In this document: positions 6,725-18,700 of the stretch, in pieces
How positions within the stretch are numbered: position 1 is the stretch's first letter
Layout of the letters: each line of letters opens with the position of its first letter
Virus record (IMG/VR): IMGVR_UViG_3300042520_001691
Coordinates: 1 to 61,635 of that record
Reading direction: 5' to 3' (one strand)
Source: a virus
Length of the DNA: 61,635 nt
Notes under the pieces: generated by a model
What the model was told of the DNA's origin: nothing
Databases searched by the model: none
What the model saw: only the letters and a program-made list of their open reading frames with translations
Translations under genes and position numbers: made by a program

Positions 6725-9700
6725 CTACCTGAAGAACTCCTTCACCGTGAGATTGCGGCTCCCGATCGGCGCGGCCTTCGCTGCGGCCCGCGGCGCATTG
6801 GCCGGCGCGCGCGTCGTCGCGGACATGCGCGTGAAGGCTGCCAGCATCCGTCCGCGCTTCGTCATCGCCGCCTGATACGTGGCGCGGTCGTCGGCATCGA
6901 GTGAGGCGACGAACGCCTTCTCGTTTGCGAGACTCCCGCTGAACGGCTTCATGAGCGACGAGCGGAATCCGGTGTCCGCCTTATCCTTCGGCATCGTGGC
7001 GAGCAGCTTCCCGTATTCCTTCATCGCCCGCGCGCTGTCGCCGTCTTCGAGCGCGTTCTTGATCCCGACGTATTTCGACGGCGGATGCACTTCGTCCACA
7101 TGCTCGCTTCCGTTGGCCTTCTGCCACTCGCGCCCGAGCTTGCGGGCCTTGGTGATTTCGCTGTGCCGGATTGTGCGCAGTCCCGAGGAACTGATCAGCG
7201 ACTCCGCCGCGGAGATGTCCGGTGCCTCCGGGTCGATCACGCCACGCAGGGCAAGCGGGAGCGGCGTCATGGCGAGATCCTTCACCTGCTGCGCGCCGGA
7301 ACGCTGCTGGCCGCGCCAGTCGCGCCCGGTGGCCGCTTCGAGCGCGGTGCGGCTGATGAGCGGGGAAATACGCCCCATGACGAACTGCCGCCTGTTCTTG
7401 AGCAGCGCGATCACGTCGCCGGGGACGCTGCGCAGCTCGTATTCGCGGCCCTCTGTCACCACGCTGAAAGGCTTCTCCCAATCGTTCTTGCCGGTCAGCA
7501 TCCGCTCAAGGAGCTTCGCGGTCACTGCGAGGACGACGGCGAGCAGGATGAGCGCGTTGCGTTGCTCCTTGCCGTGCTTGCGGAACGCATCGGCGAAGAA
7601 CTTGGCGCGCGACTTCAGGAAGTCCGGGGCGAGGAAAAGCAGGCGCTCGAAGTGCAGGCGCGTCGGGTTGTTGCCCGCGTAGAGGTTGTTCTGTTCGCCG
7701 AATGCGTCGTTGGCCTGCTGCGCGGTCTTCTGTGCGACCTGTTCGCGCGTCATCTTGCCGGAGGCCAGATCCTTCTTGAACCGCTCCATGTTGCGCACCA
7801 TCGCCTCCTTCGCCATCGCGATTTTCAGACCGGGGATGTACTTCTCGAAAAGGAACGCGCTCATCGTGTCGTTCAGCTTCCCGAGCTTCCCGAGTCCGAT
7901 GTGAGAGAGCAGCTTTTCCATGCCGCTCGCCGTCAGTCCCTCGCCAAATTCCGCCTTGGCGTTCCAGTTCGCGAGCATGAGCCCGGCGTTCACTAGTTCG
8001 CGTGTCGCCGGATCGTCCATGTCGATCTCCGTCACTTTGAAGGGGTTGACCTTGTGGCCGATGGCGTGCGTGCCCTCCTGCACGAAATGGAACGGCGAGA
8101 ACGAAAGCATGAGCTGCTTCACGATGGCCTGAAACTCGCCGACGGCCTTGATGATCGGCACGTTGTTCAGCGCCGAGGTGCCGAGCGTGTTTTTCAGCCG
8201 CTTGTAGAGGTCGGGGTGGATGAGTAGTTCGCCTTCCACAAGAACGTCCTTCTCGCCTTCTTTGCCGAGCCACTTCCACTTGCGAAGCGCCGGGTGCGAG
8301 ATCGGGCGGTAGTCGGAAGTGTCCGCCGGGTGCGTGTGCGGCTTGATGAGCAGCGGGGAGTCCGCCGATCCGTCCGTCCTGGTGATTGCTCCGCTTGGCA
8401 CTGCCATCGGGCGGCCGTCGCGCGCCATGATGTCGGTGAGCGACTTCACGAACACCCGATCCGCGACCGTGTTGTTCGCCGCCTGCGCGTAGGCTCCGAG
8501 CGTGCCTGCGATGTCGCCGCCGCCGCGCAGCGAGTGCCCTTCCTGTTCCAGATCGAACATGCTCGCGAACACGCGCTTGATGGCGTGGTCAAATTTCGTC
8601 TTCAGTTTGCTCGCGGGCGTGTCGCTGGCGAGATCGCCGAGGATGCGCGCCATGAGCCCGCTGCGCTGGTTGGCCGGCGCCTTCTCGACAAAGTGCGTGA
8701 CGTAGTTCTCCAGCAGGTTGCCGAGCAGCCCGAGCTTTTGCGCCTCCTCGCCCTTCTCCTTGAAGAACGTCTTGGCCGTGTCCGCCATCGCCTTCTCCGC
8801 GGCGTTCAGGTTCAGCGCGCGCTCATACACCGCCTTCATTTCCGGCTTCGACTTGTCCGCCCACTTTTGCAGCGTGGCCTTGTCGCCGTCGGCCTCCATG
8901 TAGCGGCTGATCGCCTGGCGTGTGAGCACGTTCGGGAATTGCTTCACGATCGTCTCCACGAGCTTGCGGGATTCGTGCGCGGCCTTCTGTCTGCCGGGGA
9001 TCACGATGTCGGTGCCCTTGAGCGGTGCGCTGTCCCCTGCCCCGAGCCATTGGCCGATCGCCTTGTCAATCGTGTCGTAGGCTGGCATCTCGCCCCACCA
9101 CCTTTTCGTCGCGCTGCCAGCGGTCTTGACGGCATCCCAAATCTGCGACGCGACACCCGGGGGCTTCGTCGCGAACGTGGCGGCCTGCGCCGCCTTGCGG
9201 TCTTCCTTCGTCTCCTCGCGCCCCTTCGCGCCTGCTGCCACGGCGTCGGTGGCGCGGCGTTCCGGCGCGGCGGCGGAGAAGGTTTCGCCGCTTCCGTCGT
9301 CAGCAATCTGCCCGTCATCGTCATTCGGATCCGCGGTTCGCGCGTGCGGATCGCCGGATGTGAGACGCACCACCTCCGCGAGTCGCGCCTGTTTCTCGTC
9401 CAGTTGATCCGCCTCCGGGAACGCCGTCTGAACTGCGTCCTGCTTCATCTTCAACTGATTCTTCTGATCGGCGACGTTCTTTTGAATCTGCTCCGACGAC
9501 GGGATCCACTTCAGGGAATTGGCGATGTGCCAAATCAGTTGGCTGGCATCACTTGAAGCGAGCGGATTGTAAGCCTGCGCACCAACGTCCTTCAGCGCCG
9601 GGAAATTGGCGTGATAGAGCATCGGAACAACACCGAGCATGTCGGCGTTCTTCTTCTCGTCCTCGGTGAGCGATTTCTTTTCCTCCGCCTTCACGCTCAC

Positions 9701-12700
9701 ATCCACGCCGTTCTCCTTGAACGAAAGCGATTCGCCTTTCTTCAGCGCGTTCAGCTTTGGCTCAAGTGCCTTGACTGCCTCCTGCAATGTCGTGAAGCGA
9801 GTTCCGCCCACTTCAACATCGGTCTGCCTCGCGTTGTCGTAAAGCCACTGATGCGCGGCGCGCTCGATGAGGTAATCGCGCTGCTCCTTGAACTTCGGCA
9901 GCGGGCTATCTCCTGAGTATTTGTAAAGCTCTGGCGCCTCGTCGTTGTATTGCGTCGCAAATTCAAACTTCGACGCGCTGGCCCCGGTGTAATTCCAACT
10001 GAACGTGTGGCGGAGGCGTGATTCTCCCGTGAGACTTTGCGCCGCCTCAATGCGCTCGGATTTCCGCGTGAGTCGCCCATTCAATCCGAAGGCGCGCAAT
10101 TCGAGTTCGCCGTCCGGGTTGTTCTTCGTCTTCTTCAGCGGCTCCTTGAGCATGTCCAGAATCGTCATCGGGACTTCCTCCTTCTCGCCCTCTCCGATCT
10201 TTTCCTTCGCAAGCTCAAGCTCGGTTTGCTTTCCCTTTTTCTTCACGTCCCGAGTCACGACGAAAGGCGTCTCCGGGTCGAATACATGCTTGTCCGAAAG
10301 TTCCTTTTGCTTGGCCTCCTCGCCCTCCTTGACCCGGCGATCAATGTCGGCGTCGGCGGCGCGGTGGGCATCCCGAAGCGCGTCCACATGCGGGATGGCG
10401 CGATCATTTTCCTCGATGCCGCTTGTGAGTTCGCGGATTTCCTTTCGGATTCGCGCCTGTCGCCTGTCAAAGTCCTCCTGACTGATCTTCAGATCGCGCA
10501 CTTCGTTTTCGAGCGTGAAGCGCTCCATGACCAGCGGGTTCCCGCTCGCCGCGGCAATCATTTCCTGCCCGCGCAGTTCGGCGTCGCTGATGTCGGAAGC
10601 GGTGTCGCCCTTGTAATCTCCGTTCAGCAGATCCTCGACGATCTTCGTTTTCGTCGTGATCGTCTGGTAGATACGGCTGTCCAGCGTGCGCTCTACCGCG
10701 TTGCGCGTGATGATGATGTTGAAAGGGCCGAATTTTCCGCCCGGCCCGGTCGTGAGCGCGCCGTCCTTGCTGAGTTCGTAGCTCGGTTGCTGCGGCATCC
10801 GTCCCGGCGCCTTCTTGCCGCCGATAGTCGCCTCGTGGAAAAGGTTTCCCTGCCGGATGCCGCGGCCCTCGCGCTGCGTCATCTGGTCAGGGCGATAATT
10901 GGCGTCCATGCTGTGAACCGCGACCATCCGCCGCTGAAGATTCATGCCGGTGCCGAGCTTCATCGTTGTGCCGAGAAGCACGCGAATCTTGCCGGCGTTG
11001 AAGTTGCTTTTCAGTTCCTCCTTGTCCTCATCCTTCTCGTAATCGTGGATGATGGCGATCTGGTCCTCCGGCACGCCCATGCGGATCAGCTTGTCCTTCA
11101 TGTCGGTGAACACGTTGAACAGTTCAACTTTCTCGACGATGGGCTGCCCGCGTTTCGGTCCGCGCTTGTAACGCTCCGGCTCCCCGAAGGCATTCTTCCT
11201 GGCGCGCTCGACCTTGTTGGAATACAGGTCACAAAATACGATCTGCGTGCCCTTGCGGTAGTCGTTCGCCTTCCAGATTTCGTAGGTGTTCTTCGCGATG
11301 CGCGAGGATTTGTATTCAGGATCGTCCGGCAGATTCGCGTCAATCAACCGCGGGTCCGTGCTGATCTTTCGGGCGTCCGTGTTCAGCTTGAGCCAGTTGT
11401 CCACCCTCGGATCCACTTTCCCGCCGCGCAGCGCCTCCGCGCGCTCGACGACCTCGGCCATGTAGTCCTGAACAACCTGAGTCGGCTGGAACACGATGTT
11501 CTGAATCTTGCCGCCAAAGAGGGGCGGGACCGGAAGGTTCAGTTGCTCCTGGCGCTGGATGTCCACATACCGTCGGAACATCGTGATAAGGCTCTGCATG
11601 TTCTTGAACTCGACGAATTTCGCCTTGTTCTGGAACGTCTGCCCGTCGGGTGAGATTTCCGCAACCTCGCGCACGTCCGCGAACATCTGCGCCCACTCGT
11701 CAAAGTATTTGATGCCGGCGGCGTCTAGGAGATCCTGCGCGATGTACTTCTGAAGCAGATAGACCTCGGCGATCGTGTTGGTGATCGGCGTGCCAGTGGC
11801 GAACAGTAGGTTGCGGCCATTATTCTGCCGAAGGATGTAGTCGGTCTTCACCTTCAGTTGCGCGGTCTTGATCGTCTCCGTGTTCGCGCTCCCGAGGCCG
11901 CCGATGTTGTTCAGCTTCGTCCAGAAGTTCAGATTCTTGAACTCGTGGGCCTCGTCAATAATGATGGCATCCACGCCAAGCTCCTCGAAGTAGAGCGCCT
12001 TGTCCGCGCGCCGCGGATCGAGCAGCTTCTCCATCTTGCTCCGCTTTGCCGCAAGCGACGCCTCTAGCGCCTTGATGCGCTTCTTCCCCTGCTTGGAGTT
12101 TGGATCCACCTCGTCATTCGTGGCGCGCAATGCTTCCTCAAGTTCCGCAAGCTCGCCCTGGATGTGCGCGGCCATGAGATCCGGCGACACCGGGATCGAT
12201 CCGATCTGGCTGTGACCGATCAGCACGGCGTCCCAATTCCCCGTTGCAATCCGCGCCATGAGCCTCTGTCGGCGCTTTGCCGTGAAATCGCGTTCCGTCA
12301 CCGTGAGAATCTTCGCGGTCGGATACATCCGGTAGAAGTCCGATGCGGTCTGCCCACTGCGCAGAAGATGGTTCGGCACGATATACATGGGCTTGCTCGC
12401 GAGCCCCATGCGCTTCCACTCCATGCCCGCGCCGATGAAGGCGAACGTCTTCCCCCCGCCGACTACGTGCGCCGCCACCGCCTTACCGTCCACGGTCGCG
12501 CGCCAAACGAAATCGAGCTGATGCTTCCGAAGCGAGATTTCAGGATTCATCCCCTCCAGCGTGGAGTAGGGCGCATCGTACGTGCGCGGGCGGATTGCGT
12601 TCGCCAGTTCGTTGAATTTCTTCACCAGCGGCTCGTGGATGTCCGGGTTGTCGAGGATGAAGTTCTTGAACTCCTGTTTCAGTCGGTTTTGAGCCATCCG

Positions 12701-15700
12701 CGCCAGCTTCGTTTCCTTTTCGAGCACGACGGATGATCCGTCATCGAATCGCTTGCGAACCGTCGGGGACGAAAGATTCATGGACTGCGAGATCAGTTCC
12801 TCGGTGGAAACGTCTTCGGTTCCAAATCCCTCGGCGTTTCCGCGCACGGGCACATTGACCTCCCATCTGCCGTTCTTGTATTTGAACTCCGAAGCCTGCC
12901 CCCGGTCGCGGTAGATGTGCTTTACGAACTCGGAATAGGTGTGCGGATCGATCCACGCAGCACCCAAGGAGAATCCGATCCGCTCAACGGGGCGTAGTTC
13001 AGGGATCGCCTTCGTCAGTTCCTCGATGTTCTTGCGGAATGATTCGTCCGACTTCGCCGCTTCCTCTGCGGCGTGCAGCTTCTCGTAGATGTTGCCGGAA
13101 AGATACTCCTCGCGCTCGACGTAGTTGCCGGTGACGGCATCCCGGAACACAAGCCCCTCGCGCACCATCTCGTCCCCGAGTTCATCGGGATCTCTCATGG
13201 AGAGCTTCGCCTGAAGCTCCACGTCCACCTTGCCGGTCTGCGCCATGATCTTTGTCATGTTCTCGCGAGTGGTCCCGGTCAGTCCGGTGAGCGGTTCCTT
13301 GCGCGGGCGCGTCCGCTTGCTGAAAATGTCCGTCTTGGTCGTCTCGTTGTTCGTGGCGTCGTAATCTTCGAGCGCCATCAGCGCCGGGTAGAACGGATCA
13401 TCCTGAAACGCCGCGCGCGTCTTCCCTTCGTGCAGGAATCCATTCTCCTTCACGTAGGTATCATAAAACACGTTCAGATCCTTTTGCATCGCCGCAAGCG
13501 TGGCGTCGTCCGCATTCGTGACCTGGGCGTGGAGAACCGCCTTCAGCGACTTTCTCAACGGGATCAACTGCTTGATCCGCTCATAGTCCGCCTTGGTGAA
13601 ATCCCCATCGAAGGCATACGTGCTGAACTGCCTCTCAACGGTGGTGGTTCGCTCCGATCCGGTGAGCGGGTCTTCGTATTTTTCTTCGACCTCGCGGAAC
13701 TCCTTGTATTGCTCGCCCGTGATGTCGCCGGCCTCGATTTCGGCGCGCAGCTTGATGTCGGTCGGGTTCTTCGATTCCGGCCACGCCGCCCCGGTGCGCT
13801 TCACGGTGCCGTCGTCGTCAATCTCGACGTGACCGCTCTCGATGTAGCCGGAAAGCAGCGTGTGCCGCTTCGTGGTGGGTGAAATCTCCTTCCTCGGGCG
13901 CTCGACCTCGCCGCCGCGGAACACCTTCACTTCGTTCTTATGTAGAACGAACGATCCGTCCTTTTCAGAGTTCGGGTCAAATTCTAGTTCGTCGGCATTG
14001 CGAATGGTCGCCGCCTGCTTGTCTTCGGGAACAAAGATGTTTTCAGGGAGCGTCTTTTTGATCTGCTCGATGAGTTGGGCGACGGTTCGGCCATCCGAGA
14101 GAAGCGCCTTGCTTCCGACTTTCTTCGCATCCTCTCCGGCGGTCGTCTTGCCATACATCTTCCCTTCGCTCGTCATGATCCCGAGCATATTTGAGGGGTT
14201 GTCTCGGAAATACTGGTTGATGCGGATCTCGTCTCCGGTCCTCGTGGTGATGTGGACAGGGTTCAGCCAGTCCTTGTGCTCCATTGGAACGCCGGGGCCC
14301 CGTTTTTGTAGGATGATCAGGTCGGTCGTGACTTCCGTGGCTGCGTTTCCCTTGAACATCGTGTTCGGCAGTCGGAATGCCGCGACAAGATTCGCCTTGG
14401 CGGAAAGAACCTCGCGCACCGCCGATCCCATCTTGTCCATCGTGCCGATCGAAGTGATGGCGACCACGAATCCGCCGGGTCGCACCTTATCGAGCGATTT
14501 CAGGAAGAAATAATCGTGCAGGTTCGGGTTGATCTTGTTGTAGCGCGGATCGTTCGGGTGATCGGCGTCACTGAACGGGAAATTGCTCACGATGACATCC
14601 TGTGAGTTGTCCGCCATGACGTGCTTCTCGAACGGGCGGTTCCATACTTTTGACTCAGGATAGAGCACCTTGGCGATCCGAGACGTGAGATTGTCCATCT
14701 CGATGCCGGTCAAGCTGGAGTAGCGCGCGATCTCCGCCGGCATGAAGCCGTAGAAGCTCCCGATGCCCATTGAAGGCTCCGTGATGCGCCCGCTCTGGAA
14801 TCCCATCTTGGCGAGCGCGCCCCAAATGCCCTGCACCATCTCCGGGGCGGTGAAGTGCGCGTTTGTCGTGCTGCGGCGCGCGCTCGCCATCTCGTCGTCG
14901 CTCAGTCCGAGTGCCTGCATCTCGTCGTAGAACTCTCCGCCGGGCTGGAATGCCTTTTCAGCAAGTCCACCCCATCCGACATACCGCGCGAGCGTCTTCT
15001 GTTCCTCTGGCGTTGCGTCCCGGCGTTCCGCTTCGATCGCGCGAAGCGTCTTGATCGCGGATACGTTGTCGCGAAACTTCCGGGTCAGTCCGCCTTCGCC
15101 GATGCCGTCGCTGAGTTCGAGTCGGAGGTTTCCGCGTCCGGCGGAAATGTCGCCCACTCGTTCATCGCTGTCTCCCTCGCTTCCTGCTTTGATCTTCCCT
15201 CCTGAAGAAGCGCCCTCTCCGTCTGAAACAGGTTCTTCGCCCGTTCCGCCAGTTGCGCCTTCCACTTTCCCTCCTCCTGTAATTTTTCCACCAGCCCCGG
15301 ATTCTGCGCCTCCAGGCGTTGTTCCACCATCGCCATTATCATCCGCAGGACTTTCAAGTTTGGGGGTAGTGGCTGGTTGCTCATCTGGTGTTACGATATC
15401 GGTTTTCGGTTCGGGCGCAAGCTGCGCGTAGATGGATTTCCAGTTTGGTTCAGCCGAACCTTGCGCCCCTTCGCTTTTCATCTTGAACCAAATGTTTTGC
15501 GAGAACGCCAACGCCTTCGGGCCGAGTTCCGTCAGCGCGGCGGCCAGCTTCTCAGGAGTGTCAACGCCGTGGCTGTCAATCAGGTCAGCCGTCAGAGAGT
15601 TCAGTGCATCGCGCTTCTCGCGCGGGATCGGAGCGTCGTAACGCGGCTCAGGTGCCGCCGCTGAAAACAGATCACCCAGCTTGTCCTTGATGGCCTGCGC

Positions 15701-18700
15701 GCCCGGCGAGAGCTTCGGCGCATCCGCCTTCTTCTCCGGCAGCACGCTGCCCCGGTTCGGGAGCGGGGATTTCGCGGACTTCTCCCAGAATGAAAGATCG
15801 TCTCCGGCTTCGAGCTGGAAGTCCTCGGCGTAGTCCTTGGTGTCGTCGGGCTTCCGGTTGCGTGCCTTGTCCCACACCTTTTGTGCGCGCGTGGCCGGGA
15901 CGCCGTATTCCGCCATCTTCTTCAGCAGCGCATCCGGCGAGAGCGTATTCAGCCACTTCTCGGACAGCGCGCGGCGTTCGGCAAATGTGGCGTGCGGTTC
16001 AAGAACGGCGGGCTTTTGGGACTCTAAGTTCGGGAGCGGGGGTTTCGGTTTCTCGGCGGCGGCTTCTTCCGCGGTGCGCCATTCGCCTTCCGGTGTCTGC
16101 TTCTGGGCTTTCACGCCCGCGCGAGTCGGCACGATATACACGGGCGCGGAAATCTTCACGCCGTCCTCGATGCGGTAGCGCACGCCGTTTTCGTCCTCGT
16201 AAAGCTGCTGCCCCCTCTCGTTCACTCCGACGCTGTTGCTCTTGGGCTTTGGTTTCTCTGGCGTTTCTGCCTTGCGCGCGTTGTCGTAAATCCCATCGAT
16301 CTCACCCTGCTTCTCTGCGATCTGTTTTTCGAGACGCGCAAGCGATGCGCCTTTGTCGTTCATCGCCATGTCGTCAGCGACCGGACGCCCTTGGTTCAGC
16401 TTTTTGATCTCCGCGCGCAAGGCATCAACCTTCCGCTGCTCGTCAGGATTAAGATCGCGCCGCTCTGGACGGGTTGCGGGTTTCTCGGCCTTCGGCTTCT
16501 TCGCTGCCTTCTCCGTCTCCGCGCCCTTCATCCGCGCCTCGATGTCCGCGATCAGCTTGCGCGTCGCGTCGGTCATGTTGCCGAGGATGCGCTTGATGTG
16601 CGCGATCAAGTCCTCGATGAATTTCCAAGTGCTCTCGGTGGTCACTCCGGCCTTGCCTTGCATGATCACGCGGGCGATCTCGGCCGCTTTGTGTTCCGGA
16701 TCAAGGGCGTCGAATCCCTTGTAGTGTTTTTGCAGATACTCCACCGCGGCGGGCTCGTCCTCGATGAGCTTCAGCGCGCGCGCGCGGTTCGCGGGTGACT
16801 CATTGACGAAGTTCATGAATCCTTTATGAAGAACCTCCTCGCCGATTGCCGCGTTGATGTAGGTCTCGCGCTCCTTTGGCGTCATTTGCTCCGTCGCCGC
16901 GTCGAGCTTCTCGGCATCCACGGTGATCTTGCCATTGTGGAGCGCGATTCCGCTCTTGTTCGATTCGGGAAGCTCCGCCTCGTGCGCGCGGGCGATGTGG
17001 CCGAGATTGCTCAACTCCTTCGCGTGGCCGCGCATGGCGACGTTCACCGTGCCGACGATCTTCTTCCGCCGCTCTACCGTTTCCGCATCGGGCTTACCGC
17101 CAGCCTGTCCAGCGGGCTCGCCGCCGGGTTTGCCTTCTTCGGTTTTCGCCACTTCGCTTGCTCCACCTGCGGGCTTTGCGCCTTCAGGTTGGCTTTGGTC
17201 GTTGCGTTCGCTTGCGGGTAGCTTTGGCTCATTGGGTGCGGGTGGTTCTGGTAATGCATTTTGTCTAGGCGCTTCCTTTCGCGCCGGTCTTGATCCCGTG
17301 TATTGCGAAAGCCCCTCGGATTCAGGTACCGGCAATCCACGACGCAACGCCTCCTTGAACACCGCACCGATGTTGATTCTGGTTTCCAGATTCGACCGAT
17401 CGCTCTTCGGAATACGCATCCCGGAAGCCTCTTGCTTAATCTGATCAATTAGATTTTTCGCCTGGGTTCCCAGCGCATCCGTCAGGAACTTGTCAGACTT
17501 GGTTTTCAGCCAACTATCATACGCCTCCCATGTCTTAAAGGTAGTCGGCTTTCCAAGTTCACGCCTGTCCGAATGAAACTGGCTTTCGCCAATGATCTTT
17601 TCGTGCGGAGGCTTCGCGTCTGGAAGCACCGATGGTTTCTCTGGTTCAACCCACCCTTCCGGCGCAACTCCGCCTTTTCCATGAGCGCGCAAGAAAGCCT
17701 CTGCATCCTCTCGTTTCTCGTAAGGATCGGATTCCTTTCCGGTATCCAAGTTTCGGATCACGTAGAACGACGGCTCTCCCATTCCTTGCTCGCCTTCGTG
17801 CTGGTCAATGACGTAGCGGTAGGCTTCTTTCTCCCGCAGCCCCCTCCCGTCCTCCCAATCATGCGTTCCGCTTTCGAGGCGGTCGCGGACGATCTGCGGC
17901 ACCTGCTCGGGAATGTCCGTGCCGAGACGCTGCTTCATGTCCTCGAAAATCGCATCCTTCTCCGCCTTCGCTTCGGCGATCACGTCGCTGTTCCCTTGCC
18001 CTTTCGCCATCGCGATCTTGCGGTCGGCGTCGGCGAGGCGCTGCGTGAAATCTTCCATGACCGGCGCGATGCGCTGATCTAGGTCGCTCGGGATTTCCGG
18101 TGATACCTTCGCGACCGCCGCAGGCGCGGGTTCCGTGGGCGCTGGCGGCTCCGGCGTGACCTCCACCTTGTCGAGTTCGCTTCCAAGTTTTTCCCCGATG
18201 TTCGTCGTGCCGGGTTCTGCGGGCTTCGGATTCGGCGTGACCGGCTTCGCTGTTGCGGACGCAGGAGGCTGCGCCTCGGGTTCCGGTAGTCCAGCCTTCA
18301 TCGGCTCCACGCCTTCGATATTCGTGGTGCGCGCCTGCACCGGCCCGGCGATCTGTGTCGCTCGGGCGTATTCCGCCTGCGCTTCCGCCGCGGTGATCCC
18401 GTGCTTATTCCCGATGGCTTCCCAGTCGGTCTGCCCGTCCTTCTGGAACTCGAAAGTATCCTTGTCGCGAATCTCCTTCTGCCGCGGCGTGCGGCGAATC
18501 TCGGCATCGCGCGCAACCTTTGCGTAATCGCCAGCGGGGCGATCCTCGCCCGTGAGCACTTGGCGCACGTTGATGCTGAACCTCTCCGGGTCTTTGATCA
18601 GCGCCTCGCCGCTCTCCTTCATCTTCGCGAGCTTTTCGCCGATGCTCATGAACGCATCGTTCTCCGACGGGCTCAACACCTGGTCCAGCGACTTTCCGTC

